The notes beneath the pieces were generated by a model. It was not told the DNA's origin. It worked only from the letters and a program-made list of their open reading frames with translations, and made no database searches. The translations under genes were made by a program, and so were the position numbers. A stretch of 64,000 nucleotides of DNA, from positions 26,104 through 90,103 of the forward strand of contig NZ_LMCF01000021.1 of NCBI RefSeq assembly GCF_001623075.1, written 5' to 3'. This document shows positions 17,286 through 26,903 of the stretch, piece after piece (the first letter of the stretch is position 1; each line of letters opens with the position of its first letter). Origin of the DNA: Pseudovibrio sp. Ad37. Its GTDB lineage: Bacteria > Pseudomonadota > Alphaproteobacteria > Rhizobiales > Stappiaceae.

Positions 17286-18524
17286 GTGTTTAATTTTTGC
17301 AAAACAGCTGCGGGCGGGTTCGCAGCGGCATTTATGATTACAAGTTCAGCGTATGCAGCAGGTGATTTGGTTATCAATCTTGATCAGACTGATCCTGCTC
17401 CAAAGAAAGCATTTGAAGACATCGTTGCAGGCTTCTCCAAGGAGAACCCGGACGTGAACGTCATCGTCAACACGATGCATAAGGAGGGCTATAAAACCTC
17501 CATCCGCAACTTCCTCACAGCAGACGCGCCAGATCTGGCAACATGGTACGCAGGCAACCGCATGGCACCATTCGTCAATGCTGGCCTGTTTGAAGACGTC
17601 TCGGATGTCTGGGAAGAAAATGGCCTTAACGAGCAGCTGAAATCAGCCGCCGCATCCATGACCATTGATGGCAAAAAATGGGGTGTGCCCTACACCTACT
17701 ACCAGTGGGGCATCTACTACCGCAAAGATATCTTTGAAGAGAAGGGCATTGCTGTTCCAACCAGCTGGGACGAGCTGGTTGCAGCGTCCGCAAAGCTCAA
17801 AGCAGCTGGCATTGACCCGTTCACAATCGGCACAAAAGCACTTTGGCCAACAGGCGGCTGGTTTGATTACATGAACCTGCGTGTCAACGGCTACGAGTTC
17901 CACATGGACCTCACCGCAGGCAAGGTGCCTTACACCGACCCGCGTGTGAAAGCGACTTTCGACAAGTGGGCAGAACTGGTTAAGCCAGGCTACTACAACG
18001 CAAACCATGCGGCTTTGGACTGGCAGGAAGCTGTACCAGCACTCGTGCAGGGCAAAGCAGCAATGTACCTGATGGGCAACTTCGCAGTTGACGTGTTCAA
18101 AAACGGGGGCCTGAAGGAAGAGCAGATCGGCTTCATGCAGTTCCCGGAAATCACACCAGGCATTCCAATGGCTGAAGATGCTCCAACTGACACCATTCAC
18201 ATTCCGGCAAACGCCAAAAACAAGGAAGATGCGAAGAAGTTCCTTGCTTACATGGCACGTGCAGATGTGCAGACAGCAACAAACGTCACACTCGGTCAGC
18301 TGCCAGTAAACTCCGGTGCAGAGCGTCCTGAAGAGCGCATCCTGCAACAGGGCTTCGACATGCTCTCCAATGCGTACGCGCTGGCGCAGTTCTACGACCG
18401 TGATGCTCCGGCAGCAATGGCAAAAGCTGGCATGGAAGGCTTCCAGGAATTCATGGTGAAGCCAGAGCGTGCTGACGCCATTCTGGACCGTCTCGAGAAG
18501 ATCCGGACCCGCGTCTACAAGTAG
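17286..18524 (+). CDS. Sugar ABC transporter substrate-binding protein (family 1)
   Basis: A 412-residue periplasmic binding protein. Starting at the GTG at 17286, six bases after a perfect GGGAGG site, gives a short signal peptide (MFNFCKTAAGG, hydrophobic core, SSAYAA cleavage region). The mature protein begins GDLVINLDQTDPAPKKAFED and shows the family-1 pattern (SWDELVAASAKLKAAGIDPF, ALVQGKAAMYLMGNF, DAKKFLAYMA). Longer frames to 17112 lack a signal and cross the promoter. It is the first gene of the operon; the neighbours suggest a galactoside as ligand. Confidence 0.92.
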   Translation: MFNFCKTAAGGFAAAFMITSSAYAAGDLVINLDQTDPAPKKAFEDIVAGFSKENPDVNVIVNTMHKEGYKTSIRNFLTADAPDLATWYAGNRMAPFVNAGLFEDVSDVWEENGLNEQLKSAAASMTIDGKKWGVPYTYYQWGIYYRKDIFEEKGIAVPTSWDELVAASAKLKAAGIDPFTIGTKALWPTGGWFDYMNLRVNGYEFHMDLTAGKVPYTDPRVKATFDKWAELVKPGYYNANHAALDWQEAVPALVQGKAAMYLMGNFAVDVFKNGGLKEEQIGFMQFPEITPGIPMAEDAPTDTIHIPANAKNKEDAKKFLAYMARADVQTATNVTLGQLPVNSGAERPEERILQQGFDMLSNAYALAQFYDRDAPAAMAKAGMEGFQEFMVKPERADAILDRLEKIRTRVYK

Positions 18525-18545
18525 TAGATAAGCGGAATTCTTAAG

Positions 18546-18573
18546 TAGGGTGGCGGAAGATTTCGCCGCCCTA
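18546..18573 (+). promoter_or_regulatory. Intercistronic hairpin between binding protein and permease genes
   Basis: TAGGGTGGCG and CGCCGCCCTA form a 10-base stem (one U-G pair) with an 8-base loop. No long T-run follows (CCCTATGCTCT). Hairpins at this place in ABC operons commonly stabilise the binding-protein mRNA or partly terminate transcription so that the binding protein is made in excess. Confidence 0.55.
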
Positions 18574-18624
18574 TGCTCTAGGAATGAATAGCGCAGAAGC
18601 ATGATCTTCTGCAGGAGGACATAG

Positions 18625-19602
18625 ATGAGCGAGCAGGCCTTGGCTCCTGTATCTTCCGGAAACTCACCAAAGTTTTCTGGAGGACCTGCCACATCAGGCG
18701 CCAGCAAAACCAGATCTTCAAAGTGGATTGCCAACCAGCGCAAACTTGCACCCTGGCTGTTTTTAGCGCCGGGTGTTGTGATGTTTTTGGTCTATGTGAT
18801 CGCGCCAATCGGCCAGTCACTCTGGATCAGTTTGTATGAGTGGGATGGCATCGGCGTCAAAACATTCATCGGCATTGCAAACTATATTGAGCTTATAGAT
18901 GACGAGGCATTTTACACCGCGCTGTACAACAACGTGTTGTGGCTCGTGCTGTACATGCTGGCGGTACCTGCCGGGCTGCTGATTGCGATTTTTCTCAATC
19001 AGACTGTGACTGGTATTCGTATTTATAAATCTCTGTTTTTCTTCCCGTTTGTCATCAGTCAGATTGTCGTCGGCCTCATCTTCTCGTGGTTTTATGCACC
19101 CAACTTCGGTTTGTTCACCAAACTGCTGGAGTTTGTGGGCATAGAAGGCATTGCCATCCTTGCTGATGAACGCTTTGTCACCTACGGCATCATCGTCGCC
19201 GGCCTTTGGCCGCAGATCGCATACTGCATGATCCTGTACCTGACGGGCCTCAACAACGTCTCACCAGACCAGATTGAAGCGGCACGACTGGATGGGGCCA
19301 AAGGCTGGAAGATGCTTTGGTATATCATCATCCCGCAGCTACGTCCGGCCACCTTCATTGCAGTTGTCGTCACAATCATCGGCGCCCTGCGCTCGTTTGA
19401 TCTGGTCTCCATCATGACCAGCGGCGGCCCGTACGGTTCCAGCCGCGTGCTCTCCTATTACATGTACGAGCAAGCACTGTCTGAATACGGCTTCCGCATG
19501 GGCTACGGTGCGTCCATCGCAGTTGTGCTCTTCGCCATCATGATGGTGTTCATCACGCTGTTTATCGTGCGTATGCTGAAAGATGAAAGGGAGGGCTACT
19601 AA
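18625..19602 (+). CDS. Sugar ABC transporter permease (MalF/UgpA type)
   Basis: A 325-residue membrane permease with a soluble N-terminus of about 50 residues (rich in Ser, Ala and Pro) before the first of six membrane segments (APWLFLAPGVVMFLVYVIA). The cytoplasmic EAA loop that docks the ATPase is visible as QIEAARLDGAKGWKMLWYIIIP. The ATG at 18625 follows a strong AGGAGG. It ends one base before the next permease start. Confidence 0.93.
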   Translation: MSEQALAPVSSGNSPKFSGGPATSGASKTRSSKWIANQRKLAPWLFLAPGVVMFLVYVIAPIGQSLWISLYEWDGIGVKTFIGIANYIELIDDEAFYTALYNNVLWLVLYMLAVPAGLLIAIFLNQTVTGIRIYKSLFFFPFVISQIVVGLIFSWFYAPNFGLFTKLLEFVGIEGIAILADERFVTYGIIVAGLWPQIAYCMILYLTGLNNVSPDQIEAARLDGAKGWKMLWYIIIPQLRPATFIAVVVTIIGALRSFDLVSIMTSGGPYGSSRVLSYYMYEQALSEYGFRMGYGASIAVVLFAIMMVFITLFIVRMLKDEREGY

Positions 19603-19603
19603 G

Positions 19604-20452
19604 ATGTTTCCAACTCCCGTCGCAAATGCATCCGCACCAACCCGTGTTGCTTACAAGGTTGCACTGCCAATCTCCTTAGTGGTCTGGCTCTTACCGCTGA
19701 TCGGGGTGATGGTCACCTCCATCCGCCCGGGCTCAGATCTTGCCATGGGCAACTACTTCGGTGTGCCGTCCTCGTTTGAGCTGGGTAACTACCTGACCGT
19801 TTTCCAAAACACGCCCATGGGCCTGTTCATCATGAACTCGTTCAAGGTCACCATCCCAACCGTGATTGGTGCCATCGCCCTGTCATGCCTGACCGGATAC
19901 GCGCTGGCGACCTACAAGTTCAAAACCAACCTCTGGCTGTTCTTCATGTTCGTGGCTGGCAACTTCGTACCCTTTCAGATCCTCATGGTGCCGGTTCGTG
20001 ATCTCACGCTGAAGATGGGCCTATACGACACGGTGACAGGTCTGGTGCTCTTTCACGTGGCCTTCCAGACGGGCTTTTGTACGCTGTTTATGCGCAACTT
20101 CATCAAGGCACTGCCGAGTGAACTGATCGAAGCCGCCCGCGTGGAAGGCGTCTCGGAACTGCGCATCTTCTGGTTCGTGGTGCTGCCCCTCATGCGGCCT
20201 GCCATCGCGGCTTTGTCGGTGCTCATCTTCACCTTCATCTGGAATGACTTCTTCTGGGCGACCGTTCTGGTGCAGGGCACGCACGCCATGCCAGTCACAG
20301 GCGGCATCATTTCGCTCAATGGCCAGTGGGTTGCACAATGGCATCTGGTATCAGCTGGGTCTGTCGTTGCAGCCATGCCGCCGGTCATCATGTTCTTCCT
20401 CATGCAAAAGCACTTCATTGCAGGGCTAACGCTGGGGGCGACCAAGGGCTGA
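19604..20452 (+). CDS. Sugar ABC transporter permease (MalG/UgpE type)
   Basis: A 282-residue partner permease with six membrane segments. The EAA loop is ELIEAARVEGVSELRIFWFVVLPLM, split here as ELIEAARVEGVSE and LRIFWFVVLPLM. The start at 19604 (MFPTPVAN) directly follows the upstream stop, and its AGGGAGG site lies within the end of the preceding gene; the in-frame ATG at 19583 inside that gene is less likely. It forms the importer with the preceding permease, the binding protein and the UgpC-type ATPase. Confidence 0.92.
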   Translation: MFPTPVANASAPTRVAYKVALPISLVVWLLPLIGVMVTSIRPGSDLAMGNYFGVPSSFELGNYLTVFQNTPMGLFIMNSFKVTIPTVIGAIALSCLTGYALATYKFKTNLWLFFMFVAGNFVPFQILMVPVRDLTLKMGLYDTVTGLVLFHVAFQTGFCTLFMRNFIKALPSELIEAARVEGVSELRIFWFVVLPLMRPAIAALSVLIFTFIWNDFFWATVLVQGTHAMPVTGGIISLNGQWVAQWHLVSAGSVVAAMPPVIMFFLMQKHFIAGLTLGATKG

Positions 20453-20572
20453 CAGAATACCGGAAGCAGGAATGTCCCAAGCAATCCTGCTTCCAAAAAT
20501 CCATCAATGCCAAAGGCGCCTGAAAATGTGCCTGAAGCTAATAATAAACATAAAAGGGAACAGGGGGCATAA

Positions 20573-21550
20573 GTGAACCATATGGCATCGCCAGATAACG
20601 ACCTCCGTCAGATCACAACTGCAAGCAGCTGGGTCGCCGTTGATTGGGGGACCTCCAGTCTTCGTGCATGGCTGATTGACGAAAACGGTGTAACGCAAAG
20701 CAACGCAAAATCAACGCAAGGTGCAGGAACACTGCAACCTTCTGAATTTGAGGGTGTTTTACTGGGCCTGGTCGGAGACTGGTTACATAGCAACGCAAAA
20801 CCAACGCAAGTGTTCATTTGCGGCATGGCTGGCAGCCGTCAGGGCTGGCAAGAGGCGGAATATGTGCCTGTGCCAACCAAACTGACAGAACTGCACCATC
20901 ATCTGGTTGCACCCAAAACAAGTAATGCCCGTATCCAACCGTTCATAGTGCCCGGTCTCTGCCAAAAATCAGAGCAGCATCCGGATGTTATGCGCGGAGA
21001 AGAGACACTCCTGCTCGGCATTCTGGATGAGTTATCCGACAAATCCGGCGTTTTCTGCCTGCCTGGCACCCACAGCAAATGGGTAGAGATGGAAGAGGGG
21101 ACAGTAACGCGAACCTCCACCTTCCTGAGTGGAGAGTTATTCGCGCTCATCGCCAAACAATCCATCCTCCGCCATTCGCTGGATACGCAGGCAGAGCTGG
21201 ACAAAGATGTTTTCCTCACCACGCTGGATCAGCTGAAAAATCAGGAAGCTACACTGCTCGGCAACCTGTTTGGTCTGCGCGCCGGACAACTGCTCAACGA
21301 CACCAGCACACAGGCAGGCGCTTCCAAACTTTCCGCACTTGTTATCGGAACAGAGCTTCTCGACATGCTCGCAAAGTGCGGGGACAACCCACCCAAGCAA
21401 GTCCACCTCGTTGGGGGCAACACGCTTGCACAAAATTACGCGCTGGCCCTGCAACATCTCGGCTTAACACCGATCGTGCATGATGCAGACAAAGCCGCAC
21501 TCACTGGACTATCCGCCGTCAGACAAGGGGCACTCAATGACAACAGTTAA
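20573..21550 (+). CDS. dgoK: 2-dehydro-3-deoxygalactonokinase
   Basis: Phosphorylates 2-keto-3-deoxygalactonate at C6 in the De Ley-Doudoroff pathway. The 325-residue protein has the DgoK hallmarks: WVAVDWGTSSLRAWLID at the start (ATP-binding fold), GMAGSRQGW, GEETLLLGIL, CLPGTHSKWVEM and TSTFLSGELFALI. Start choice is GTG at 20573 or ATG at 20582; the difference is three residues. Two near-identical base repeats built on CAACGCAA occur at about 20691-20721 and 20789-20810 and encode NAKSTQ and NAKPTQ, a small oddity. It overlaps the aldolase gene by 14 bases. Confidence 0.92.
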   Translation: MNHMASPDNDLRQITTASSWVAVDWGTSSLRAWLIDENGVTQSNAKSTQGAGTLQPSEFEGVLLGLVGDWLHSNAKPTQVFICGMAGSRQGWQEAEYVPVPTKLTELHHHLVAPKTSNARIQPFIVPGLCQKSEQHPDVMRGEETLLLGILDELSDKSGVFCLPGTHSKWVEMEEGTVTRTSTFLSGELFALIAKQSILRHSLDTQAELDKDVFLTTLDQLKNQEATLLGNLFGLRAGQLLNDTSTQAGASKLSALVIGTELLDMLAKCGDNPPKQVHLVGGNTLAQNYALALQHLGLTPIVHDADKAALTGLSAVRQGALNDNS

Positions 21551-22175
21551 ACAAACACCAGAGCGCAACCTCATGGCTATCCTCCGTGGAGTAAAGCCAA
21601 CCGAAATTCTGGATATTGTGGAAGTGCTTATAGAAGCAGGGTTTTCACAGATCGAAGTGCCACTCAACTCACCGGACGCTCTCAAATCTATCAGGATGGC
21701 GCAAGAAAAGTTCGGCAAGTTATCCGCTATCGGCGCGGGGACAGTTCTCACCGCGGAGCAAGTCAAACAAGTCCGCGCAGCAGGCGGAACCTTCATTGTC
21801 TCTCCCAACTACGATGAAGACGTTATCCGCACCACCAAAGCGGAAGGCATGGCATCTTATCCGGGCGTTCTCACCCCGACGGAATGCTTTGCAGCGCTGA
21901 AAGCAGGCGCAGACGCGCTCAAGATCTTCCCGGCCTTTCAGGTGGGAGTAAAAGGCATTCAGGCAGTGCGTGCAGTTCTGCCAAAAGAAACTCTGGTCTA
22001 CGCCGTTGGCGGTGTCGGCCCTGCGGAATTTGCGCAATATGTGGAAGCAGGCTGTCAGGGCTTCGGCATGGCAAGCAATCTATACAAGCCGGGCTTTACG
22101 GCAGCGCAGGTTTCTGAAAACGCAAAAGAAATGGTTGCAGCATACGATGCGCTCAAACTCGGAGAGAGTGCATGA
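21537..22175 (+). CDS. dgoA: 2-dehydro-3-deoxy-6-phosphogalactonate aldolase
   Basis: Splits 2-keto-3-deoxy-6-phosphogalactonate into pyruvate and glyceraldehyde-3-phosphate. The 212-residue class I aldolase belongs to the KDPG/KDPGal family: catalytic Glu40 in IEVPLNSP, which is typical of the galactonate version, and Schiff-base Lys129 in ADALKIFPA. The start ATG at 21537 lies inside the end of dgoK; a longer frame from 21480 is unlikely. It overlaps the next gene by four bases (ATGA). Confidence 0.93.
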   Translation: MTTVKQTPERNLMAILRGVKPTEILDIVEVLIEAGFSQIEVPLNSPDALKSIRMAQEKFGKLSAIGAGTVLTAEQVKQVRAAGGTFIVSPNYDEDVIRTTKAEGMASYPGVLTPTECFAALKAGADALKIFPAFQVGVKGIQAVRAVLPKETLVYAVGGVGPAEFAQYVEAGCQGFGMASNLYKPGFTAAQVSENAKEMVAAYDALKLGESA

Positions 22176-23044
22176 GTGAGCCATATGTTTTCGCCAAAAC
22201 AGAATGCAGCTTAGGGGAGGGCCCTCTTTGGAGCGCCCGCCATGACGCGCTGTTTTGGGTGGACATCAACAACCATCTGGTGCTGAAAAAGGGCATAACC
22301 GGTCCTATTGAAACATGGAAGTTCGATGAGCCGGTCTCCGCCTTTGCGCAGATCCCAAGCAGCGATGACTTCATGTTATCCTCTGCAACAGGTCTGTATC
22401 GCTGGTCTCCGGGAATGCACAGTCGCAACCTTATCCTCCCTGTAGAGGACCAAAACCCCGTCACCCGCTCCAACGACGCCCGCACCGACCGTACCGGCGG
22501 GTTCTGGATTTCCTCCATGGGCCACAAGGCAGAAAAAGGCGCAGGTAGCCTTTATCGTTTTTTCAAAGGGGAATTAGTGAAGGTTGCTGGGGACATCACA
22601 ATCCCGAATTCCCTTTGTTTCTCGCCAGATGGGGACACTGCGTACTTTTCAGACACGGTGACATCTCAGATCATCAAATGGTCACTAAATGCGCAAACTG
22701 GCCTGCCAGAAGGGCCCGCGGAGATATTTGCTGATATCTCCGGGACAGGATTTGGCCCCGACGGTTCCGTGGTTGATGCTGAGGGATATCTCTGGAACGC
22801 TCAATGGGGCGGATACAGAGTCGTTCGCTATAAACCTGATGGAATGGTGGATCGCATTATTGAGATTGACGCAAGTCAGGCATCTTGTCCTGCGTTTGGT
22901 GGGGCCGACTACAAAACGCTGTTCATTACCACGGCTCGCGAAAACCTGAGTGAGGAGCAATTGGCGAAAGAGCCTCTCGCTGGATCGGTTTTTGCAGTCC
23001 CTATTGATACTCCAGGTCTGCCGGACCCTGAACTACAAATGTGA
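22172..23044 (+). CDS. SMP-30/gluconolactonase family sugar lactonase
   Basis: A 290-residue six-bladed beta-propeller lactonase. The metal site residues of the family are in CSLGEGPLW (Glu), DARTDRTGGFWIS (Asn/Asp), NSLCFSPDGDTAYFSDT and FGPDGSVVDAEGYLWNAQW. In this context it should hydrolyse galactono-lactone to galactonate. It is coupled to dgoA by an ATGA overlap and sits four bases before the beta-galactosidase start. Confidence 0.88.
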   Translation: MSEPYVFAKTECSLGEGPLWSARHDALFWVDINNHLVLKKGITGPIETWKFDEPVSAFAQIPSSDDFMLSSATGLYRWSPGMHSRNLILPVEDQNPVTRSNDARTDRTGGFWISSMGHKAEKGAGSLYRFFKGELVKVAGDITIPNSLCFSPDGDTAYFSDTVTSQIIKWSLNAQTGLPEGPAEIFADISGTGFGPDGSVVDAEGYLWNAQWGGYRVVRYKPDGMVDRIIEIDASQASCPAFGGADYKTLFITTARENLSEEQLAKEPLAGSVFAVPIDTPGLPDPELQM

Positions 23045-23048
23045 TCTC

Positions 23049-25049
23049 ATGAGCGATAAGAAACACTTAGGTATCTGTTACTACCCAGAACATTGGTCAG
23101 AGGACTTATGGCAGCAAGACGCCAAAGAAATGGCCGAGCTGGGCATTACCTATGTGCGCATCGCTGAGTTTGCCTGGTCGCGCATTGAGCCTGAACCTGG
23201 GCGTTTCTCATGGGATTGGCTGGACAGCGCAATTGAGACTCTCGCAAGTGCGGGTCTCAAGATCGTGATGTGCACCCCAACCGCCACCCCGCCGCGCTGG
23301 ATGGTGGATAAACACCCGGACATGCTCGCCGTTGACGAGAACGGCCACCTCCGAAAATTCGGCAGCCGCCGCCACTACTGCTTCTCCCACGAAGGTTACC
23401 GCTGGGAATCCCGCCGGATCACAGAAATCCTCGCTGAGCGATATGGTAATCACCCCTCCGTCGCAGCTTGGCAAACCGATAATGAGTACGGCTGTCATGA
23501 GACAGTCCGCTCTTGGTCTGGCTCCGCCCACAAGGCCTTCCAACTCTGGCTGGCGCAAAAGTACGGCAATATCAAAGCCTTGAATGAGACTTGGGGCAAT
23601 GTGTTCTGGTCAATGGAATACAACAGCTTTGAGCAGGTCGACCTACCAAACCTGACGGTGACAGAGAGTAACCCGTCTCATAGGCTTGATTTCAAAAGGT
23701 TTTCATCAGATCAAGTTGCTGAGTTCAATGGTGAGCAAGTCGATATCCTGCGCAAGCTCTCTCCGGGTCGCGCAATCCTCCATAATTTCATGGGTAACAC
23801 GTTTTCCTTCGACCACTACAAAGTCGGAGACCAGCTCGATATCTCCAGCTGGGATTGCTATCCCCTTGGGTTCCATAGCCAATATCAGATGGAGAACCCG
23901 CTGGGCACACCGGATGGCTACTGGGAAGACTACTTCCAGCAAGGTGATCCCGATTTTCAGGCCTTCCACCACGACCTTTACAGACAAGCGGGTCATGGCC
24001 GCCTCTGGATCATGGAGCTGCAACCCGGCCCCGTGAATTGGGCGCCGTATAACCCGATCCCACTGAAAGGAATGGTGCGCCTGTGGAGCTGGGAAGCTTT
24101 CGCTCATGGTGCTGAAACCACAAGCTATTTCCGCTGGCGACAGGCCCCATTCGCACAGGAGCAAATGCATGCAGGGCTCAAGCAGACCGATAATAAGCCT
24201 GCGCAGGCGTATGTCGAAGCCGCTCAGGTTGCCCGCGAAATTGAGGAGCTGGGCGCCTTCACCCCGTCAGAAGCTCCTGTTGCACTCATTGTTGACTACG
24301 AAAGCCACTGGGCACACGAAACTCAGCAGCAGGGTCAAGACTTTAGCTACTTCCGTCTCGTCCTTTCCTACTACCGTGCGCTGAGACAAAAGGGCGTCGA
24401 TGTAGAAGTCATTAGACCAGCCTCTCAGGACTTATCCCCCTACAAGCTGGTCATTGTCCCCGCTCTTTATGCAATGAGCGAGGAACTCTCAGAAAACCTC
24501 AAAGCCTATATCGAGTTTGGCGGTGTCGTCCTCGGTGGTCCCCGTCTTGCGCAAAAAGACAAGAACTACCAGATCTCTCAAAAGACCCTACATCTTCCTG
24601 AACCCTTTGAAGGCGTTGAGGTTCTGCGCGTCAGCACCAGCCCGATAAAGTTCGCGACACCAGTCTCAGATCTGGCAGATCAGGAACGCGGCAAAGCCTA
24701 CGTCTGGCAAGAAGAGGTCACCACCAGCTTGCCAATCCTGTTCGAAGACGAGAGCGGCCAACCGATCTTCATGGGCGAAAACAACATCTACTACGTCTCC
24801 GCCTGGGCCGACCCAACACTCATGGGCGCCATTTTGGACGAGGTCTTCAAGCCTGCAAAAATTGATAAGGTGGAATTGCCGAGCGGATTGAGAAGAAGCA
24901 AAACATCTGTTGGCACCTTCTACTATAACTATTCGAAAAATAAGATGAATTTGAAAGCGCTGCGTCTTGCTGATGCAGCAGAATTGGATGGATTGGAGCT
25001 GCCTCCAGCAGGGGTTGCTCTGGTTCGGGAAGGAACTGAAGAGCTATGA
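23049..25049 (+). CDS. Beta-galactosidase, GH42
   Basis: A 666-residue retaining beta-galactosidase. It opens with [10 protein letters not shown], the standard GH42 start. The acid/base is Glu146 in [10 protein letters not shown] and the nucleophile is Glu323 in [13 protein letters not shown] trimerisation domain and a small C-terminal beta domain follow. There is no signal peptide, so intact beta-galactosides are hydrolysed after ABC import. A longer frame from 22950 overlaps the lactonase gene and is rejected. It overlaps the dehydratase gene by four bases. Confidence 0.93.
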   Translation: MSDKKHLGICYYPEHWSEDLWQQDAKEMAELGITYVRIAEFAWSRIEPEPGRFSWDWLDSAIETLASAGLKIVMCTPTATPPRWMVDKHPDMLAVDENGHLRKFGSRRHYCFSHEGYRWESRRITEILAERYGNHPSVAAWQTDNEYGCHETVRSWSGSAHKAFQLWLAQKYGNIKALNETWGNVFWSMEYNSFEQVDLPNLTVTESNPSHRLDFKRFSSDQVAEFNGEQVDILRKLSPGRAILHNFMGNTFSFDHYKVGDQLDISSWDCYPLGFHSQYQMENPLGTPDGYWEDYFQQGDPDFQAFHHDLYRQAGHGRLWIMELQPGPVNWAPYNPIPLKGMVRLWSWEAFAHGAETTSYFRWRQAPFAQEQMHAGLKQTDNKPAQAYVEAAQVAREIEELGAFTPSEAPVALIVDYESHWAHETQQQGQDFSYFRLVLSYYRALRQKGVDVEVIRPASQDLSPYKLVIVPALYAMSEELSENLKAYIEFGGVVLGGPRLAQKDKNYQISQKTLHLPEPFEGVEVLRVSTSPIKFATPVSDLADQERGKAYVWQEEVTTSLPILFEDESGQPIFMGENNIYYVSAWADPTLMGAILDEVFKPAKIDKVELPSGLRRSKTSVGTFYYNYSKNKMNLKALRLADAAELDGLELPPAGVALVREGTEEL

Positions 25050-26839
25050 CTGAAGCTCCAAAAACAAAACTCCGCTCACAAGAGTGGTTTGACTCGCCAG
25101 ACGATCCGGGCATGACCGCACTGTATCTGGAGCGCTACCTGAATTACGGCATTACGCGTGAAGAGCTTCAGTCAGGCAGACCGATTATCGGTATTGCCCA
25201 GACGGGGTCCGATTTATCCCCGTGCAACCGCCACCATCTGGTGCTGGCAGAGCGCGTGCGCGAAGGTATCCGCGAAATGGGCGGCATCTGCTTCGAGTTT
25301 CCTGTTCATCCTATTCAGGAAACCGGCAAACGCCCGACTGCAGCGCTTGATCGCAACCTTGCCTATCTCGGGCTTGTCGAAACGCTCTACGGTTATCCGC
25401 TCGATGGTGTTGTGCTGACCATCGGCTGTGACAAGACCACGCCAGCGCTGCTCATGGCCGCCGCAACCGTCAACATTCCTGCCATCTGCCTGACCGTTGG
25501 ACCAATGCTCAATGGGTATCACAAGGGGGAGCGTGTTGGTTCCGGCACGGTTATCTGGAAAGCCCGCAAGATGTTGGCGACCGGAGAGATCGACTACAAA
25601 GAGTTCATGGAAATGGCCGCAGATTCTGCGCCATCCGTTGGTTACTGCAACACCATGGGTACGGCGTCTACCATGAATTCGCTGGCGGAAGCTCTGGGCA
25701 TGAGTCTGCCCGGTTGCGCATCTATCCCCGCGCCATATCGCGAACGCGGTCAGATCTCCTATGAGACCGGTAAGCGGATCGTGCAGATGGTGCATGACGA
25801 TCAAAAGCCGTCAGACGTCCTCACCCGCAAGGCGTTTGAAAACGCAATTGCAGTGAACTCGGCCATCGGCGGTTCAACCAATGCGCCAATACATATCAAC
25901 GCTATCGCACGACATATCGGCGTTGAGCTGCACAACGATGATTGGCAGAACCTAGGCCATAAAATCCCACTGCTTGCCAACGTTCAACCGGCTGGGGCTT
26001 ACCTTTCAGAAGAGTTCCATCGTGCAGGCGGTATACCGGGCATCTTCTCAGAGCTGATGAAACACGACCACATCCATAAAGATGCTGTCACTGTTTCAGG
26101 AAAGACCACAGGTGAAATCTATGGAGAGAGCACAGTCGCTGACTACGACGTGATCTACCCCTATGATAAGCCGATGATGAAAGACGCCGGGTTCCTCAAC
26201 CTCAAAGGCAACCTCTTCAAATCCGCAATCATGAAAACCTCTGTGATTTCAAAGGATTTCAGAGAGCGTTATCTGTCTAATCCAGATGACCTGGATGCTT
26301 TTGAGGGTAAAGTTGTGGTGTTTGATGGTCCTGAAGAGTACCACCACAACATCAACAACGAGGCTCTTGGCATTGACGCCAACACAATCCTCGTCATTCG
26401 CGGAACTGGCCCGATCGGCTATCCGGGCGGTGCTGAGGTTGTGAACATGCAGCCGCCGGATGAACTCTTGAAGCAAGGCATTGATGCACTGCCGTGTATC
26501 GGTGATGGTCGCCAGTCAGGCACCTCCGGCTCTCCCTCTATCCTCAACGCATCCCCGGAAGCCGCCGTCATGGGTGGCCTAGCTCTGTTGCGTAACGGAG
26601 ATATCGTTCGCCTTGATCTGAACAAGGGGGACGCGAATGTGCTGATCTCTGAGGAGGAGCTGGCGAAGCGAAAGCAGGAGCTAGCTGAAAGTGGTGGCTA
26701 TGAATTCCCTGAGCATCAAACGCCATGGCAGGAAATCCAGCGGGGTATCGTAGATCAGTTTGATGAAGGCATGGTGCTGAAGCCAGCAGTCAAATACCAG
26801 CGCATCGCGCAAAAAGGCCTGCCGCGTCATAGTCATTGA
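25046..26839 (+). CDS. Sugar-acid dehydratase, IlvD/Edd family (probable galactonate dehydratase)
   Basis: A 597-residue iron-sulfur dehydratase. Cluster cysteines are seen in [13 protein letters not shown] and [14 protein letters not shown], and the C-terminal [19 protein letters not shown] is the usual sugar-acid dehydratase signature. Length and motifs resemble L-arabinonate/D-galactonate/D-xylonate dehydratases rather than branched-chain IlvD. In this operon, between a lactonase and dgoKA, galactonate to 2-keto-3-deoxygalactonate is the expected reaction. It is the last gene of the operon, followed by a strong terminator. Confidence 0.88.
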   Translation: MTEAPKTKLRSQEWFDSPDDPGMTALYLERYLNYGITREELQSGRPIIGIAQTGSDLSPCNRHHLVLAERVREGIREMGGICFEFPVHPIQETGKRPTAALDRNLAYLGLVETLYGYPLDGVVLTIGCDKTTPALLMAAATVNIPAICLTVGPMLNGYHKGERVGSGTVIWKARKMLATGEIDYKEFMEMAADSAPSVGYCNTMGTASTMNSLAEALGMSLPGCASIPAPYRERGQISYETGKRIVQMVHDDQKPSDVLTRKAFENAIAVNSAIGGSTNAPIHINAIARHIGVELHNDDWQNLGHKIPLLANVQPAGAYLSEEFHRAGGIPGIFSELMKHDHIHKDAVTVSGKTTGEIYGESTVADYDVIYPYDKPMMKDAGFLNLKGNLFKSAIMKTSVISKDFRERYLSNPDDLDAFEGKVVVFDGPEEYHHNINNEALGIDANTILVIRGTGPIGYPGGAEVVNMQPPDELLKQGIDALPCIGDGRQSGTSGSPSILNASPEAAVMGGLALLRNGDIVRLDLNKGDANVLISEEELAKRKQELAESGGYEFPEHQTPWQEIQRGIVDQFDEGMVLKPAVKYQRIAQKGLPRHSH

Positions 26840-26860
26840 TAGTGGTTCAAAACGAAAAAA

Positions 26861-26887
26861 GCCGCCTCAGTTTGAGGCGGCTTTTTT
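26861..26887. terminator. Bidirectional intrinsic terminator
   Basis: GCCGCCTCA-GTT-TGAGGCGGC is a perfect 9-base stem with a 3-base loop, flanked by an A-run on the left and TTTTTT on the right. It sits between the convergent dehydratase and putA genes and can stop both transcripts. Confidence 0.93.
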
Positions 26888-26903
26888 GTTGTTTAAGAAC
26901 AGC

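Noticed and set aside
17643..18743. 366-codon minus-strand frame opposite the sugar-binding protein
   Set aside because: Composition is Cys/His/Leu-rich and non-protein-like, and the plus-strand gene is certain.
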